Shown: piece by piece, positions 1 to 9,131 of the stretch | Position numbering within the stretch: position 1 is the stretch's first letter | How the letters are laid out: every line of letters starts with the position of its first letter | Assembly: GCF_916715725.1 (NCBI RefSeq) | Contig: NZ_CAKAPD010000005.1 | Location: 88,759 to 152,758 of the forward strand | DNA length: 64,000 nt | From: an uncultured Rothia sp. | GTDB taxonomy: Bacteria; Actinomycetota; Actinomycetes; Actinomycetales; Micrococcaceae | Direction of reading: 5' to 3' | The notes under the pieces: generated by a model | What the model was told of the DNA's origin: nothing | The model's database searches: none | The model's input: only the letters and a program-made list of their open reading frames with translations | Program-made: the position numbers and the translations under genes

Positions 1-2211
1 CAGCATAGAACCCGGAGAATCTTCCATGCCGGGGTAAGGCAGCCCGTCCCCATACATGCCAATAAAGTAGAGCTTGCCCGGCTTCAACGTACCCGCAGGA
101 ATCTTCATCTCCGTGCTGAAATAGTTATTGCGGAACCACCTGGAGTTAACCCCGTAGTACGTGTAGTCCACCCGCTGAGTGAACACAGGCTCACCCACCA
201 TCTTTCCCGTTGCAGGGTCAGCCTCATAGATAGCGATGACCGGAGAATCATTAGAAATCAGTTCCCTGGCCTGCACGAGGACATGGCGTCCCTCAACCCG
301 CAGCGTCGTATCCTTCCACGGGTCATTGATAGCTGATTGACTGAAGGTGTAGGTTCCACGGGTCGGCTGCGCATCCTTAACCACATCAATATGGGCGCGG
401 GCATACAAACGGTCCGCCAGACTCCAAGGCTCCGGCTCAGTTATATCCGACTGGTAGTACGTCATCACAACGTCGAAGAGCTCACCGTCGGCAGCCTCAA
501 TGTACTGCGGAGGAACCTCAAACGTGTAGGTGAGGCTACCGTCCGGGTTCTCACGCACCTGATGCTTCAAATCCTTGAGAAACCCGCCGTACTCGTCGAG
601 AGGCGCATAACTATTGTGCTCCGCATACGCGTACAACGATCCGCGCTGCACCAGAACCAGCTCGTAGAAAGTGTACTTCTTACGGAATTCAGCGCTCAAC
701 GGAGAAGTCGTCACCGATACCGTGCCACCCTGAGAAATATTGAGGGTTCCCGAATCGACCTTCAACTGAACATTTGCCGGGTTCACCCAATCAAAAGCAT
801 CAGCGGCAAGAGGCGCCATCGGAAGCTGGGTGCTCACCGTGAACTTATGGTGACCGTACAAATACTCATAGTCCGAGAACACCACACGCACTTCAGCCAC
901 TGAACCGCGAGAAGTCGGCCTATAGCTGGAATAACCGTCAACCTTATACTCAACCTCCACGGTCAGAGTACCGTCAGCATTGCGGGTTACCAGCTCGTCA
1001 CGCTTATAGTATTGCTCCGCTACATTATTCACCGCAAAAGGTGCCTTCTCACCAGAGGTAGCGTTATAAATCGCCACAGACTCAAGGTAGTACCCCAGGT
1101 CCACCTCGGGGGAAATATTAGAAATAGTCACCTTATAGACGCGGTCCTGACCGGGATCAAAATCCTGCGCAGCAACAGATACCTTCGGCAGGGTATTCCT
1201 GAACGAATTATCCTGATATGCCATGCGCGCAGGGTTATTGCCCACAGGAACGAAGGGGAACTTACGCGACAGCTTCTTCCACCCGTTCCCCCCGTGGGTT
1301 TCTACACCGGAAACATCCAGGGAATACCCCTTACCGGACTTCAGGACTCCCGCAGGGATAGTAACCTTCTTCTGGAAATAGCCGTTAGGAATCAGACCCT
1401 TGAAAATGCGCTGATTCTCCTCCGTATCCGGTGCCTTCAGCTCACCAAGCGAAGCCACATCAGAGTTCGTGACCTTTCCCTGCTCATCATGCTCGGATAG
1501 GGTGAAGTCCACGGAGCTGACATCCTGAAAACCGGTACCCGTCAGCGTCACCTCAACCGGCTGACCGGAGGCAATTTGCTCCTCAGAAATAGCCGAAACA
1601 TCATAGGTGATGGAGGGGAGCACAGCCTTCGGGAGGTTGAACTCCACCGGCAACGCCACACGGACGCGATCCTCAGTGTTCCACGCATAGGGGTGCGCAT
1701 CGTCTACGGGGCGGTAGGTCAGAATGACCTCATACTCCAGATTTGCCGGCAGGCTATTCGCCGGGACCGTCAGGTCGGCACTGAAACTGCCGTCAGCAGC
1801 CGGTTTTGGGGCGTCAAAGACAAAGCCGGGGTAATCGACCTTCTGGTAGGGGTTAGCGTAGGTCGAAGAGCCCTTCGGAGCAATCGTGAGGCTACGCAGC
1901 TCATGATGCGCCAAGAACTCCGGGCTCAGCCCGGTACCCTCCACGTGCACGGTACCGCCATGAAGAATGTCGAGGGAACCGCTGGACACGCGCAGGGTCG
2001 GCAGGGAAGCATCCTGCTTATCACCTTGCGCGGGAGCGTTCTGCGCAGGTTCGTTCTGTACGGGTGCGTTCTGCGCGGGTTTTTCTTGAGGTGCCGCCTG
2101 CTGAGCCGCCACCGGCGTCAAAGCCAGCAGCGGAGACAAACCCAAAACCAGGGAAGCACCCGCAACCTTTCGGCGCGTGCCACGAGCAGGCTTAAAGAAC
2201 GAGGACATCAT
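1..2211 (-). CDS. Secreted repeat-containing surface protein (3' end outside window)
   Basis: This is an open reading frame of 737 codons from ATG at 2211 that runs off the window edge, so the C-terminus is unseen. The start is ATG-ATG followed by a basic stretch and a hydrophobic core (residues about 14-36), a Sec-type signal peptide. A short linker of Pro/Gln/Asn/Ala repeats (about 40-60) follows. The mature part shows an A-B-C-A'-B' pattern: an all-beta-looking module starting near 68 and again near 478 (both have S-G-[ST]-L-[DN]-I-x-[HQ]-G-G-T-V), and a second module starting near 196 and again near 615 (both with IPAGxLKxGKxY). Such modules resemble bacterial Ig-like or IPT folds, but no named family is recognised. 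An LPXTG or other anchor would lie beyond the edge. The role is inferred as cell-surface adhesion or structure. Confidence 0.8.
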   Translation of the reverse strand, partial: MMSSFFKPARGTRRKVAGASLVLGLSPLLALTPVAAQQAAPQEKPAQNAPVQNEPAQNAPAQGDKQDASLPTLRVSSGSLDILHGGTVHVEGTGLSPEFLAHHELRSLTIAPKGSSTYANPYQKVDYPGFVFDAPKPAADGSFSADLTVPANSLPANLEYEVILTYRPVDDAHPYAWNTEDRVRVALPVEFNLPKAVLPSITYDVSAISEEQIASGQPVEVTLTGTGFQDVSSVDFTLSEHDEQGKVTNSDVASLGELKAPDTEENQRIFKGLIPNGYFQKKVTIPAGVLKSGKGYSLDVSGVETHGGNGWKKLSRKFPFVPVGNNPARMAYQDNSFRNTLPKVSVAAQDFDPGQDRVYKVTISNISPEVDLGYYLESVAIYNATSGEKAPFAVNNVAEQYYKRDELVTRNADGTLTVEVEYKVDGYSSYRPTSRGSVAEVRVVFSDYEYLYGHHKFTVSTQLPMAPLAADAFDWVNPANVQLKVDSGTLNISQGGTVSVTTSPLSAEFRKKYTFYELVLVQRGSLYAYAEHNSYAPLDEYGGFLKDLKHQVRENPDGSLTYTFEVPPQYIEAADGELFDVVMTYYQSDITEPEPWSLADRLYARAHIDVVKDAQPTRGTYTFSQSAINDPWKDTTLRVEGRHVLVQARELISNDSPVIAIYEADPATGKMVGEPVFTQRVDYTYYGVNSRWFRNNYFSTEMKIPAGTLKPGKLYFIGMYGDGLPYPGMEDSPGSML

Positions 2212-2710
2212 TATCCAATCTGAATTTTCTGCATGAAAGAGGGCGAATGAGAAAAGAAGTTGAGAGGATAAATGAGTGACAGTCCACCGCACCGAACTCG
2301 CCCCGAATCCATATCGTAGAGGAGCCGTAGCGGCGGCATGCTGAAGTGCAATTTCAGCCTACCAACCCGCCCCTTGAACATTCAATGAAAACACGAGAAA
2401 AACATGCCGATGAGAGTTATAAGACAAAAAAATCAAAAACTACGCCCCGGCTTTGTATAAAGCCCAAACCCCCCAAAAAAGACCACACATAGAGAAATAA
2501 AAACTGGAAACATCACCAGCACTAAAACGGCACCCAGCAGCGACTGCACCAGCAGCGCCCGCACCAGAAAACGGGCACACGAAAAGGGACGGTGAAAGAA
2601 AACCTCTCACCGCCCCTTCTATAGCCACTATCTTCAGCTGCTGTTCTTAGAAGTCAACCCAAGCTAAAACACGCAGGGGCAACCGTACGGTTCAAGGCAC
2701 CTGCCGAATC
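2212..2710. other. Intergenic region between two surface-protein genes
   Basis: No convincing gene is present. A 62-codon leftward reading frame here lacks a ribosome binding site and overlaps the terminator at 2581-2616. The part before 2400 presumably holds the promoter of the leftward surface-protein gene; it is AT-rich around 2385-2430 but I see no clear -10/-35 pair. Confidence 0.5.
2581..2616 (-). terminator. Intrinsic terminator of the SLH-protein gene
   Basis: A 10-bp stem with one mismatch (2586-2595 with 2607-2616) is followed on the minus strand by TTTT, about 95 nt downstream of the stop codon at 2711. Confidence 0.7.
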
Positions 2711-3781
2711 CTAATCATCGATATAGGGGCTACTGGGGATGGTGTCAAGCATGTCGAGCATTGACAGGACACGAGCCAGCTCCTCGCGGGTAGCAGTCTT
2801 GGTCGGACGGAAATCCTTGCTCTTATAGTGATATCTCGTATCGATATTCACCGACGAGTGCAGCCACACCGACTCGGTGTAGAACGGGGCACCCGGCTTC
2901 ATATCCTGCGGGGTAGTGGGACGGAACCAATAAGAACGACGACCGGGGGTAAGCATAAAGTAACGGTAGAAGAACGCAGCCATCGTAGCGCGGCTAGCCA
3001 CCGCCTCCGGGTGCATCTTACCGTCAGACCAGCCGGAAGTCAGACCGTTCTGATACGCCCAAATATACGCCGGGTAACGCTCATCCTTCGGGGACAAATC
3101 CGGGAAAGGAGAACGCGCAGGAAGCTTCACCTTCGGCGAGCGGGCGCCTCGGTAGATTGCATCCATCAGGTCGCCGCGGGTCACCGCACGCTTAGGGTAG
3201 AAGCAACGTTCCTTATCGAGCAGCAGAACCTTTGCCTTACATGACCTGTAGATATCGGGGGCGTACTCGCCATCCATATCAATGTCCACAATGAAAGGTG
3301 CCCACGCGAACTCCGTGTCAATCTTGGGGCGAACTTCAAGAGTGCGCAGAATGGTGTACTGCTGACGGCGCGGACGAAGAGACAAGCGAACCCCGTAGTT
3401 TCCATTCGGGCCACCGGTGATCTCAGAATCAATGACGTGATGCCTAATGTAGACATCATTCTCGATGCGCTTCTTCGGCTCAAGAGAGAAGAAATAGAAC
3501 TGGGTGAAGCCCTTCTCCTTGGTGTAGTAGCCAACCTCAATGTACGGGGTGTACAGACCGGTATCAAGCACAGCCTGCAGGCCGGTAATCTCGTAGCTGA
3601 GGTTGAAGCCGCTAATATCAAACGACGCCTCGGTAACCTTGAAGGTCAGCGGGGTGGTCTTAACGTCCAAGGTGGCAGCCTGGGCGTTCTGCTCGCTGGC
3701 GTGGTAAGCGCCCAAAGCGCCAGCGACTGTTAGTGCTGCTGCACCCTTAAAAAGGGCGCGACGAGAGGAAAAAGTAGACAT
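2711..3781 (-). CDS. Exported protein with S-layer-homology (SLH) repeats
   Basis: This 356-residue protein starts with a twin-arginine-like signal (SRRALFKG, hydrophobic core about 13-24, possible cleavage after AQA near 35), suggesting Tat export. Residues about 35-195 are a beta-rich region without a recognised family. From about 200 to the end there are SLH-like units, visible as VTRGDLMDAIYR, FPDLSP, YIWAYQNGLTSGWSDGKMHP and SRATMAAFFYR, then a third, weaker unit ending TREELARVLSML. SLH units bind cell-wall polysaccharide in other Gram-positives, so wall attachment is inferred. The gene is transcribed away from yaaA, has its own terminator, and lies just upstream of another secreted surface protein on the same strand. 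The function beyond surface location is unknown. Confidence 0.82.
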   Translation of the reverse strand: MSTFSSRRALFKGAAALTVAGALGAYHASEQNAQAATLDVKTTPLTFKVTEASFDISGFNLSYEITGLQAVLDTGLYTPYIEVGYYTKEKGFTQFYFFSLEPKKRIENDVYIRHHVIDSEITGGPNGNYGVRLSLRPRRQQYTILRTLEVRPKIDTEFAWAPFIVDIDMDGEYAPDIYRSCKAKVLLLDKERCFYPKRAVTRGDLMDAIYRGARSPKVKLPARSPFPDLSPKDERYPAYIWAYQNGLTSGWSDGKMHPEAVASRATMAAFFYRYFMLTPGRRSYWFRPTTPQDMKPGAPFYTESVWLHSSVNIDTRYHYKSKDFRPTKTATREELARVLSMLDMLDTIPSSPYIDD

Positions 3782-3982
3782 AACGTTGTCCCATCGATGT
3801 GTTTCTGAGTGGTTACTTCTACGCTAGCAAACCAATAACCATTGGGTAAGCCTCTAGTCGTTTGCTATACGTACGTGGCGTGACGTGTTTCCATGTGTGT
3901 TGAGTTGAAAATGTGAATGTTAGTGAGTGAAATACCCGCCACCAATGGCGAGACGTTTAACACTATAAACATTTTTACTCGC

Positions 3983-4019
3983 AAAAAGAAGGCGGCTAGC
4001 TAGACACTAACCGCCTTCT
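3983..4019 (-). terminator. Intrinsic terminator, distal to yaaA
   Basis: A 9-bp perfect stem (AGAAGGCGG at 3987-3995 with its complement at 4011-4019) is followed by TTTTT on the minus strand. Confidence 0.75.
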
Positions 4020-4027
4020 CTGCTCAT

Positions 4028-4074
4028 CAAAAGCTACCCCTAAAATGTGGGGAAATGTGGTTTTACAAGGGGTA
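4028..4074 (-). terminator. Probable first terminator after yaaA
   Basis: A 7-bp stem (TACCCCT at 4035-4041 with 4068-4074) is followed on the minus strand by CTTTTG. It is weaker than the hairpin just downstream. Confidence 0.45.
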
Positions 4075-4157
4075 ATACAGATTTAAGCCCCTAGAAAAAT
4101 AGTTAAAAAATTTTCAATATGATGCAAAAAATAAGAGGAAATAAATAGTTGGGCAAC

Positions 4158-4949
4158 CTACTGCTCATGCACCAGCAGCGTCAAAACACCCGCCTTACGC
4201 GCCGTCGGCAGGGTGCACTCCACCGACCAGTCCTCGCTGACCGCCTCCAAAAATTCGGCAATACCCGCCGTGGAGCCATCAATAGGACGAGCCGCCAAAC
4301 CCGACTGAATCAGGTAGCGCGCAAACAATCCACGGTAATGCTTCGCCATGTGCGAGACAACCTTACGCGACCCATCAGCCGCGACACGCTCCACACGAAC
4401 CGCCAGAGTCTGCGACGGGGGAGTCACCCACGACTTCGCGTAGGCGGCAGAACGGCAATCCAGAATCAGCTGGTCCTTCGCAGTTGCCTCCAGGGTGGTA
4501 CCCAGCGCGCCCTTCCAGAAGGAGGCGAGCGCACCAATCGAACCCAGCTTCACGCCCATGGACAGGCGGTAGGCGGGGATTGCATCCTCGGGGCGCAGAA
4601 TACCCCACAGCGCCGAAGAAATCAGCAACGACCAGTGCGCGGCGTCGCGTTCGGCGGGGGAGAAGCTTGCATAATCCAGCGCCTCGAACAGCACACCCGT
4701 GTAGGTGCAAATTGCGGGCTGCGCCGGTTCGGTGAGCAGGCGCGTGTTGCGTTCCACTTCAGCTTCGAGGGATGCACCCACCTTGAGCTCTGCCAGGGCA
4801 TCGGGTCCCGAGCTGACCGCGGTCAGCTCCTCCAGGACGCTCTCACGCTCGGAAGTGAGCTCAGGGAACGAGAGGTCAGCGAAGCATACGGGCGCGTTGC
4901 CAGCCGGGGCGGGGGTCTTACCTTCAGACGGGGGAAGAAGAATCAGCAT
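4158..4949 (-). CDS. yaaA: YaaA family peroxide-stress protein
   Basis: This 263-residue protein belongs to the YaaA (DUF328/UPF0246) family. The N-terminal signature LLPPSEGKTP and the later PAYRLSMGVKLGS and SHMAKHYRGLFARYL segments are diagnostic. In E. coli YaaA limits intracellular free iron during hydrogen peroxide stress, and the fold binds DNA in vitro. The start at 4949 is preferred over a longer frame because family homology begins at this Met. A TACACT -10 box sits exactly 6 nt upstream, so the mRNA is probably leaderless or nearly so (a GGAGAG lies directly against the ATG). A degenerate tandem repeat lies just upstream, between this gene and divergent rnpB. Confidence 0.9.
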   Translation of the reverse strand: MLILLPPSEGKTPAPAGNAPVCFADLSFPELTSERESVLEELTAVSSGPDALAELKVGASLEAEVERNTRLLTEPAQPAICTYTGVLFEALDYASFSPAERDAAHWSLLISSALWGILRPEDAIPAYRLSMGVKLGSIGALASFWKGALGTTLEATAKDQLILDCRSAAYAKSWVTPPSQTLAVRVERVAADGSRKVVSHMAKHYRGLFARYLIQSGLAARPIDGSTAGIAEFLEAVSEDWSVECTLPTARKAGVLTLLVHEQ

Positions 4950-4957
4950 CTCTCCAG

Positions 4958-5058
4958 TGTACCCGCGAGACGCAGGGTAGCTACGAGGCGCAGTGTAGTT
5001 GCGAGACGTCAGCGTGCCCGCGAGGTCGCTAGTGTACCCATGTGTACCTGCGAGACGA
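4958..5058. repeat. Degenerate short tandem repeat between yaaA and rnpB
   Basis: Five to six imperfect copies of a roughly 18-20 bp unit containing TGTACC and GCGAGACG occupy the yaaA promoter region. The first copy carries the yaaA -10 box. Confidence 0.6.
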
Positions 5059-5090
5059 ACCCAGAAAATAGCTACCGCCAGGGGTGTGCG

Positions 5091-5096
5091 TATAAT
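5091..5096 (+). promoter_or_regulatory. -10 box of rnpB
   Basis: A perfect TATAAT lies 7 nt before the predicted 5' end of RNase P RNA. No good -35 hexamer is visible. Confidence 0.75.
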
Positions 5097-5103
5097 GGGT
5101 GAG

Positions 5104-5517
5104 GTGAAACGGGCCGTCCGGGCAATCGCGAGGCACACGTGCTTCGAGGAAAGTCCGGGCTCCACAGCACAGGATGGTGGATAACATCCACTCGGGGTAA
5201 CCCGCAGGCCAGTGCCACAGAAAGTAAACCGCCGCGGTTCGCCGCGGTAAGGGTGAAAGGGTGGTGTAAGAGACCACCAGCGGGCGCGGTGACGTGCCCG
5301 GCTAGGTAAACCCCATTCGGAGCAAGGTCAAACAGAATACGCCATGGTAGGGTAGTGCGCCCGATCCCCGTCAGCTTCCTTTACGGAGGTGGGGTGCGTA
5401 TTCGGGTAGGCTGCTTGAGACGTGCGGCAACGTACGTTCTAGATAGATGATTGCCTCGAAACGCCCCTTTAGGCGGCGTTTTAGACAGAACCCGGCTCAT
5501 AGGATGACCCGTTTCAC
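5104..5517 (+). ncRNA. rnpB: RNase P RNA (M1 RNA), type A
   Basis: This is the catalytic RNA of RNase P, which removes 5' leaders from tRNA precursors. The P1 helix is formed by GTGAAACGGG at 5104-5113 and its complement at 5508-5517. Conserved cores are visible: GAGGAAAGTCCGGGCTCC near 5146, ACAGAAA near 5217, GGTAAACCCC near 5305, AGATAGATGATTGCC near 5440 and ACAGAACCCGGCTCA near 5485. Its length of about 414 nt is normal for actinobacteria. The ends are inferred from P1 pairing. A perfect TATAAT lies directly upstream and a strong bidirectional terminator follows. Confidence 0.95.
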
Positions 5518-5555
5518 GCTACCGTTAGCTGACGGAAAACATTATCGGCTGATGG

Positions 5556-5606
5556 AAAACGAAGACCGCGAATGCGCTTTTAGAGTGCATTCGCGGTCTT
5601 CGTTTT
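5556..5606. terminator. Bidirectional terminator between rnpB and def
   Basis: A perfect 20-bp stem (5556-5575 with 5587-5606) has AAAA at its left foot and TTTT at its right foot, so it can terminate rightward rnpB and leftward def transcription. Confidence 0.88.
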
Positions 5607-5648
5607 AAGTTCTCGGGAGGTCGGTCCGACCTTCAAAAGAGCTCGTGA

Positions 5649-6221
5649 TTAGTGGCCGAAGGGATCCGGATCCACGCCGGGCATCCACGAGTTACCGTCG
5701 ACGGTCCAGCCTTCCTTCTTCACGACCTTCTTCATCTTGCCGGTCCACTTCTTGTTCAGACGGTTCACGTACAGCTTGCCGTCCAGGTGGTCAGTCTCGT
5801 GCTGCATGCAGCGTGCGAACCAGCCGGTCGCCTCAAAGTGGACGGGGTTGCCGTGCTCGTCAAGACCATTCACGGTCACCCACTCGGCGCGCTTGAGGGG
5901 GAAGCCGTAACCGGGGAAGGACAGGCAGCCCTCTTCCTCCTCGTACGGGTCCGGGTCAGCGGTAGAAATCTTGCCCAGGGTCAGTACCGGGTTGATGATG
6001 CAGCCGCGCGGGGGAACGCCGTCCTCATTCTCCATCTTGTAGGTGAAGATGCGCAGGCCCACGCCAATCTGCGGTGCCGCCAGGCCTACACCGTTGGATG
6101 CGTCCATGGTTTCGTACATGTCAGCTACGAGTTCCTTGAGCTCATCATTGAACTCGGTGACGGGTGCCGCGGGGCGGTGCAGAACGGGGTTGCCGTGAAT
6201 AACGATGGGGCGAATAGCCAC
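5649..6221 (-). CDS. def: Peptide deformylase
   Basis: This metalloenzyme removes the N-formyl group from new proteins in the cytosol. All three family motifs are present: GVGLAAPQIG (residues 44-53), EGCLSFP (Cys99 is a metal ligand) and QHETDHLDG (His141 and His145 are ligands). I chose the GTG at 6221, giving 190 residues, because AAAGGA lies 7 nt upstream and homology starts at AIRPIVIHG. A longer reading frame would run through the upstream tRNA-His gene and is rejected. The C-terminal tail of about 25 residues after the catalytic motif is somewhat long, as in other actinobacterial enzymes. Confidence 0.95.
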   Translation of the reverse strand: MAIRPIVIHGNPVLHRPAAPVTEFNDELKELVADMYETMDASNGVGLAAPQIGVGLRIFTYKMENEDGVPPRGCIINPVLTLGKISTADPDPYEEEEGCLSFPGYGFPLKRAEWVTVNGLDEHGNPVHFEATGWFARCMQHETDHLDGKLYVNRLNKKWTGKMKKVVKKEGWTVDGNSWMPGVDPDPFGH

Positions 6222-6312
6222 GGAATTATCCTTTGCTTGTGTTGAATGGGAACTGTTGAACGGGAACTTGCCGGGTACACCGTGCGCGAGTGAACCGGAT
6301 TGAGGGTAAGCG

Positions 6313-6346
6313 AAAGGGTCGTTACGGATAACCATAACGACCCTTT
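6313..6346. terminator. Hairpin terminator between tRNA-His and def
   Basis: A perfect 12-bp stem (AAAGGGTCGTTA at 6313-6324 with its complement at 6335-6346) has AAA at one foot and TTT at the other. It probably ends the tRNA-His transcript. Confidence 0.7.
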
Positions 6347-6353
6347 CCATCGG

Positions 6354-6426
6354 GGTGATCGACGGGGGTTGAACCCGCGACCTCCTGGACCACAACCAGG
6401 CGCTCTGCCAACTGAGCTACGACCAC
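6354..6426 (-). tRNA. tRNA-His (anticodon GTG)
   Basis: A complete cloverleaf is visible on the minus strand: acceptor GTGGTCG (6426-6420) with CGATCAC (6361-6355), anticodon loop TTGTGGT and T-loop TTCAACC. A genomic G at -1 (complement of position 6427) is available, as expected for tRNA-His. CCA is not encoded. Confidence 0.95.
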
Positions 6427-6532
6427 CATGTGCTTCGCTTGGTTTCCCTTGCGATATGCAACGGATACTACTGTACAGGAGATTCAGATACCTGCCAAGT
6501 TGAAAAGCCGTGATGCTCGTTACATGCCTTGC

Positions 6533-7219
6533 TTACGCCTCGGATGCCTCAGCCGCCTCAGAAGTGGATGCCTCAGCCTCGCGCTCAGCCGCCTCGCGTG
6601 CGGCACGCTCAGCCTCCACCTCACGCGCAATCTGCGCTGAAGCAATCGCATCAGGGCCCTGCGGCACAAAAATAGCGCGGCGGTAATACTTCAACTCATC
6701 AATCGAGTCCTTGATATCACCCAGTGCGCGGTGGTTACCGGTCTTCGCCGGGGCGCTATGACGAGCCGCCGGGTACCAGCGCGACGCCAGCTCCTTAATG
6801 GTCGACACATCAATCACACGGTAGTGAAGATGCGCCATGACCTCGGGCATGTAACGCTCCAAGAAGCGCTTATCCATGCCCACCGAGTTGCCGCCCAGCT
6901 GCGCCTTGCCCGCCACCGGAACATACTTCTTGATGTAGCGAAGCACCTGCTCCTGCGCGTAATCCATCGACACGCCGTGCTCAATATCGGGTAGCAGACC
7001 CGATGCCTCATGCATCGAACGCACAAAGTCATTCATGTTCTCCAACGCACCGGCAGGAGACTCATCACCGGGCTTAATGACGAACTCAACACCAGAACCC
7101 AGAATGTTCAAATCGGCATCCGTGACCAGAACGCCCACCTCGACGAGAGCGTCATTCTCCACGTCCAGGCCGGTCATCTCGCAGTCAATCCATACAATAC
7201 GTTCACTAGAAATACTCAC
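6533..7219 (-). CDS. orn: Oligoribonuclease (DEDDh 3'-5' exonuclease)
   Basis: This cytosolic enzyme degrades 2-5 nt RNA fragments to mononucleotides and in many bacteria also cleaves pGpG. The DEDDh signature is complete: IDCEMTGLD (residues 11-19), GNSVGMDKRFLERY, and NHRALGDIKDSI. The 228-residue protein has an Ala/Glu-rich tail of about 40 residues after the catalytic domain. The GTG start at 7219 is preceded by TAGAGT (complement of 7226-7231) with exactly 6 nt between, which suggests a leaderless mRNA, although GGGAGG abuts the start. It faces away from mptB. Confidence 0.93.
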   Translation of the reverse strand: MSISSERIVWIDCEMTGLDVENDALVEVGVLVTDADLNILGSGVEFVIKPGDESPAGALENMNDFVRSMHEASGLLPDIEHGVSMDYAQEQVLRYIKKYVPVAGKAQLGGNSVGMDKRFLERYMPEVMAHLHYRVIDVSTIKELASRWYPAARHSAPAKTGNHRALGDIKDSIDELKYYRRAIFVPQGPDAIASAQIAREVEAERAAREAAEREAEASTSEAAEASEA

Positions 7220-7457
7220 CCTCCCACTCTACCCCCAAACGCCGCCGGCCCGGCGGACAGCACGTCACAAAGGGGCACAAGATGGTGCAAGACGGCACAG
7301 GCGGATGCGCAAACGGCGGCAATGGGGGAGAACTGCACCCCTCTGCGTGCCCTTGAGGAACGTCCACAAGTGCCTTCGCAACAGTGATTCTCGCAAGTGC
7401 ATCCAAGGGCTCCGGTATGATAAAAACCAGAACGACGATGCAGACAGAAAGGGAGTT

Positions 7458-9131
7458 ATGCGCGCACCAAAGGAGCTAGCACACCGGCTCACCACCCCCG
7501 GCGCACACGACGCACCTCTCTCACCCAAACTCTTGGACTACGTCAATAACCACCGTCTGCGCACGGTGATTATCGGCACCATCGGCTCCATCATGGTCAC
7601 CCTCGGCTCATACGCCGTCGGCTGGCTCGCCGACAGCTCCAGCTTCTGGCGCTACGACATTATTCGAGCCATCCGATTCGAAGCCGCATGGGTCATCACC
7701 GGCATTATCATGCTCGCCCTCGGCGCCATGATTATGTGCCGTGAATGGTTGCGCATCTACCAGAAAATGGGCGACTGGAACGAACCCAGCACCATGCGTT
7801 GGATGATTGCCGTCATCACCAGCTGGTCCCTGCCGCAGATTTTCGCGTTCACCATCTACAGCCGCGACATGTTCTCCTACTACGGTCAGGGCATGGTCAT
7901 GGCGCACGGCCTCAACCCGTACAAGCATGGCGTTTCCGAAATCTCGAACTTCATGCAGAACGGTGCGGACCCCATGTGGGCGGAATCCCCGCCCCCGTAC
8001 GGACCGGTCTCCCTCAAATTTGAAGAGTGGATTGTGCGCCTGGCGGGGGAGAACATCGACCTCTCCCTCTTCTACTTCCGCCTACTCTCCGTGCTCGCGG
8101 TTATCGGCATCCTCTTCTACGTGGCAAAGCTCGCCAAGGCACACGGCTTCAACCAGGTCCGCGCCCTCTGGCAGATCGGCCCGAACCCGCTGTTCATCGC
8201 ATCGTTCATCGCCAGCGGCCACAACGACTCGCTCATGACCATGTTCATGCTCGGCGGCCTCTACTACGCCAAGCGCTACCGCGACACCCGATGGGGCGGC
8301 CCGCTCGGCGTGACCTTCGTAGCCCTCGGTGTTGCCGTGAAGCCGCTCGCCCTCGTGGTGTTGCCCTTCGTGGGTCTGCTCTGGGCGGGTAAGAACGCCT
8401 CCTGGCCGCGCAAGTTCATCTTCTGGGCTCTTTCCGGCGTGTTGCTGCTCGCCGAAATGGCGCTCATGGGCTGGGTGACCGGACTGGAATTCGGCTGGAT
8501 CAAGGCGCTCTCCACCACCGGCGGCCAGTACATCTGGTACACCCCCTTCGGTCTGGTCATCGGCGCCGCATCCCTGTTCGTTCAGGGTGATGCCTTCGAG
8601 GTCATCCGCAAGCTCATCGAGACCGTTGGCAAGGGCATCGGCATGCTCGGTGCGGTAGCCATGGCATTCGTCGGACGCGACCGCAACATCGTGCGCCACG
8701 CCGGCCTCGCCATCCTGTTCATGCTCCTGTGCAGCCCCATGATTCAGCCCTGGTACCTGCTCTGGGCAATCCCGATGCTCGCCGCAACCGGCCTGCGCTC
8801 GCATTTCCAGCTCATGTGGTACTTCATCACCACGCTATTCTTCATGGCGTACGGTGTGAGCGACCAGCTGAACGTTTCGCCCTACCTGCGTGACTTCAAC
8901 CAGGACATGGGTCGACTCATCGCGACCGTCATCTGCCTGGGCTACATCATCTACCTGGTCGCCCTCGACCCGGCAACCCGCCGCCTGGTGTACGTGAGCC
9001 TGCACCCCACGCAGATTCGCCGCACCACCATCCGCCTGTGGTGGCAGCTGTTCCCCGGCGCATCGAGCCGCCGCGCACGCCGCCGCGAGGCGAAGAAAGC
9101 AGAACGGGAAGCCGCCAAGGTAGGTTCCTAG
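7458..9131 (+). CDS. mptB: Polyprenol-phosphomannose-dependent alpha-1,6-mannosyltransferase (MptB-like)
   Basis: This 557-residue polytopic membrane protein has about a dozen hydrophobic segments and belongs to the GT-C (GT87-like) mannosyltransferases. Such enzymes extend the alpha-1,6-mannan core of lipomannan using C35/C50-P-mannose at the outer membrane face. Supporting features are the first-loop acidic motif in TIYSRDMFSYYGQG, the segment SPPPYGPVSLKFEEW, and ASGHNDSLMTMFMLGG. The start at 7458 follows AAAGGGAG by 2 nt; a longer frame upstream has no homology. The C-terminus is basic (RRARRREAKKAERE). MptA and MptB are hard to separate by eye. Micrococcaceae lack mycolates but can carry lipomannan, which fits. 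Confidence 0.82.
   Translation: MRAPKELAHRLTTPGAHDAPLSPKLLDYVNNHRLRTVIIGTIGSIMVTLGSYAVGWLADSSSFWRYDIIRAIRFEAAWVITGIIMLALGAMIMCREWLRIYQKMGDWNEPSTMRWMIAVITSWSLPQIFAFTIYSRDMFSYYGQGMVMAHGLNPYKHGVSEISNFMQNGADPMWAESPPPYGPVSLKFEEWIVRLAGENIDLSLFYFRLLSVLAVIGILFYVAKLAKAHGFNQVRALWQIGPNPLFIASFIASGHNDSLMTMFMLGGLYYAKRYRDTRWGGPLGVTFVALGVAVKPLALVVLPFVGLLWAGKNASWPRKFIFWALSGVLLLAEMALMGWVTGLEFGWIKALSTTGGQYIWYTPFGLVIGAASLFVQGDAFEVIRKLIETVGKGIGMLGAVAMAFVGRDRNIVRHAGLAILFMLLCSPMIQPWYLLWAIPMLAATGLRSHFQLMWYFITTLFFMAYGVSDQLNVSPYLRDFNQDMGRLIATVICLGYIIYLVALDPATRRLVYVSLHPTQIRRTTIRLWWQLFPGASSRRARRREAKKAEREAAKVGS

Larger units (their letters stand above)
3782..4157. other. AT-rich intergenic region
   Basis: This stretch holds the promoter region of the leftward SLH gene and two tandem leftward terminators of yaaA (3983-4019 and 4028-4074). 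The part 4075-4150 is very AT-rich and encodes nothing visible. Confidence 0.6.

Noticed and set aside
337..2223. Three rightward reading frames opposite the first surface-protein gene
   Set aside because: The minus strand carries one uninterrupted frame with signal peptide and internal repeats; the rightward frames are its shadows with Arg-rich translations and no ribosome binding sites.
2440..2628. 62-codon leftward frame
   Set aside because: No ribosome binding site, atypical codons, and it overlaps the terminator of the SLH gene.
4958..5058. CRISPR array
   Set aside because: Units are only about 20 bp, imperfect, without regular unique spacers, and there are no cas genes in the window.
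6222..6395. N-terminal extension of peptide deformylase
   Set aside because: It would run through the tRNA-His gene and a terminator; the GTG at 6221 has a good ribosome binding site.
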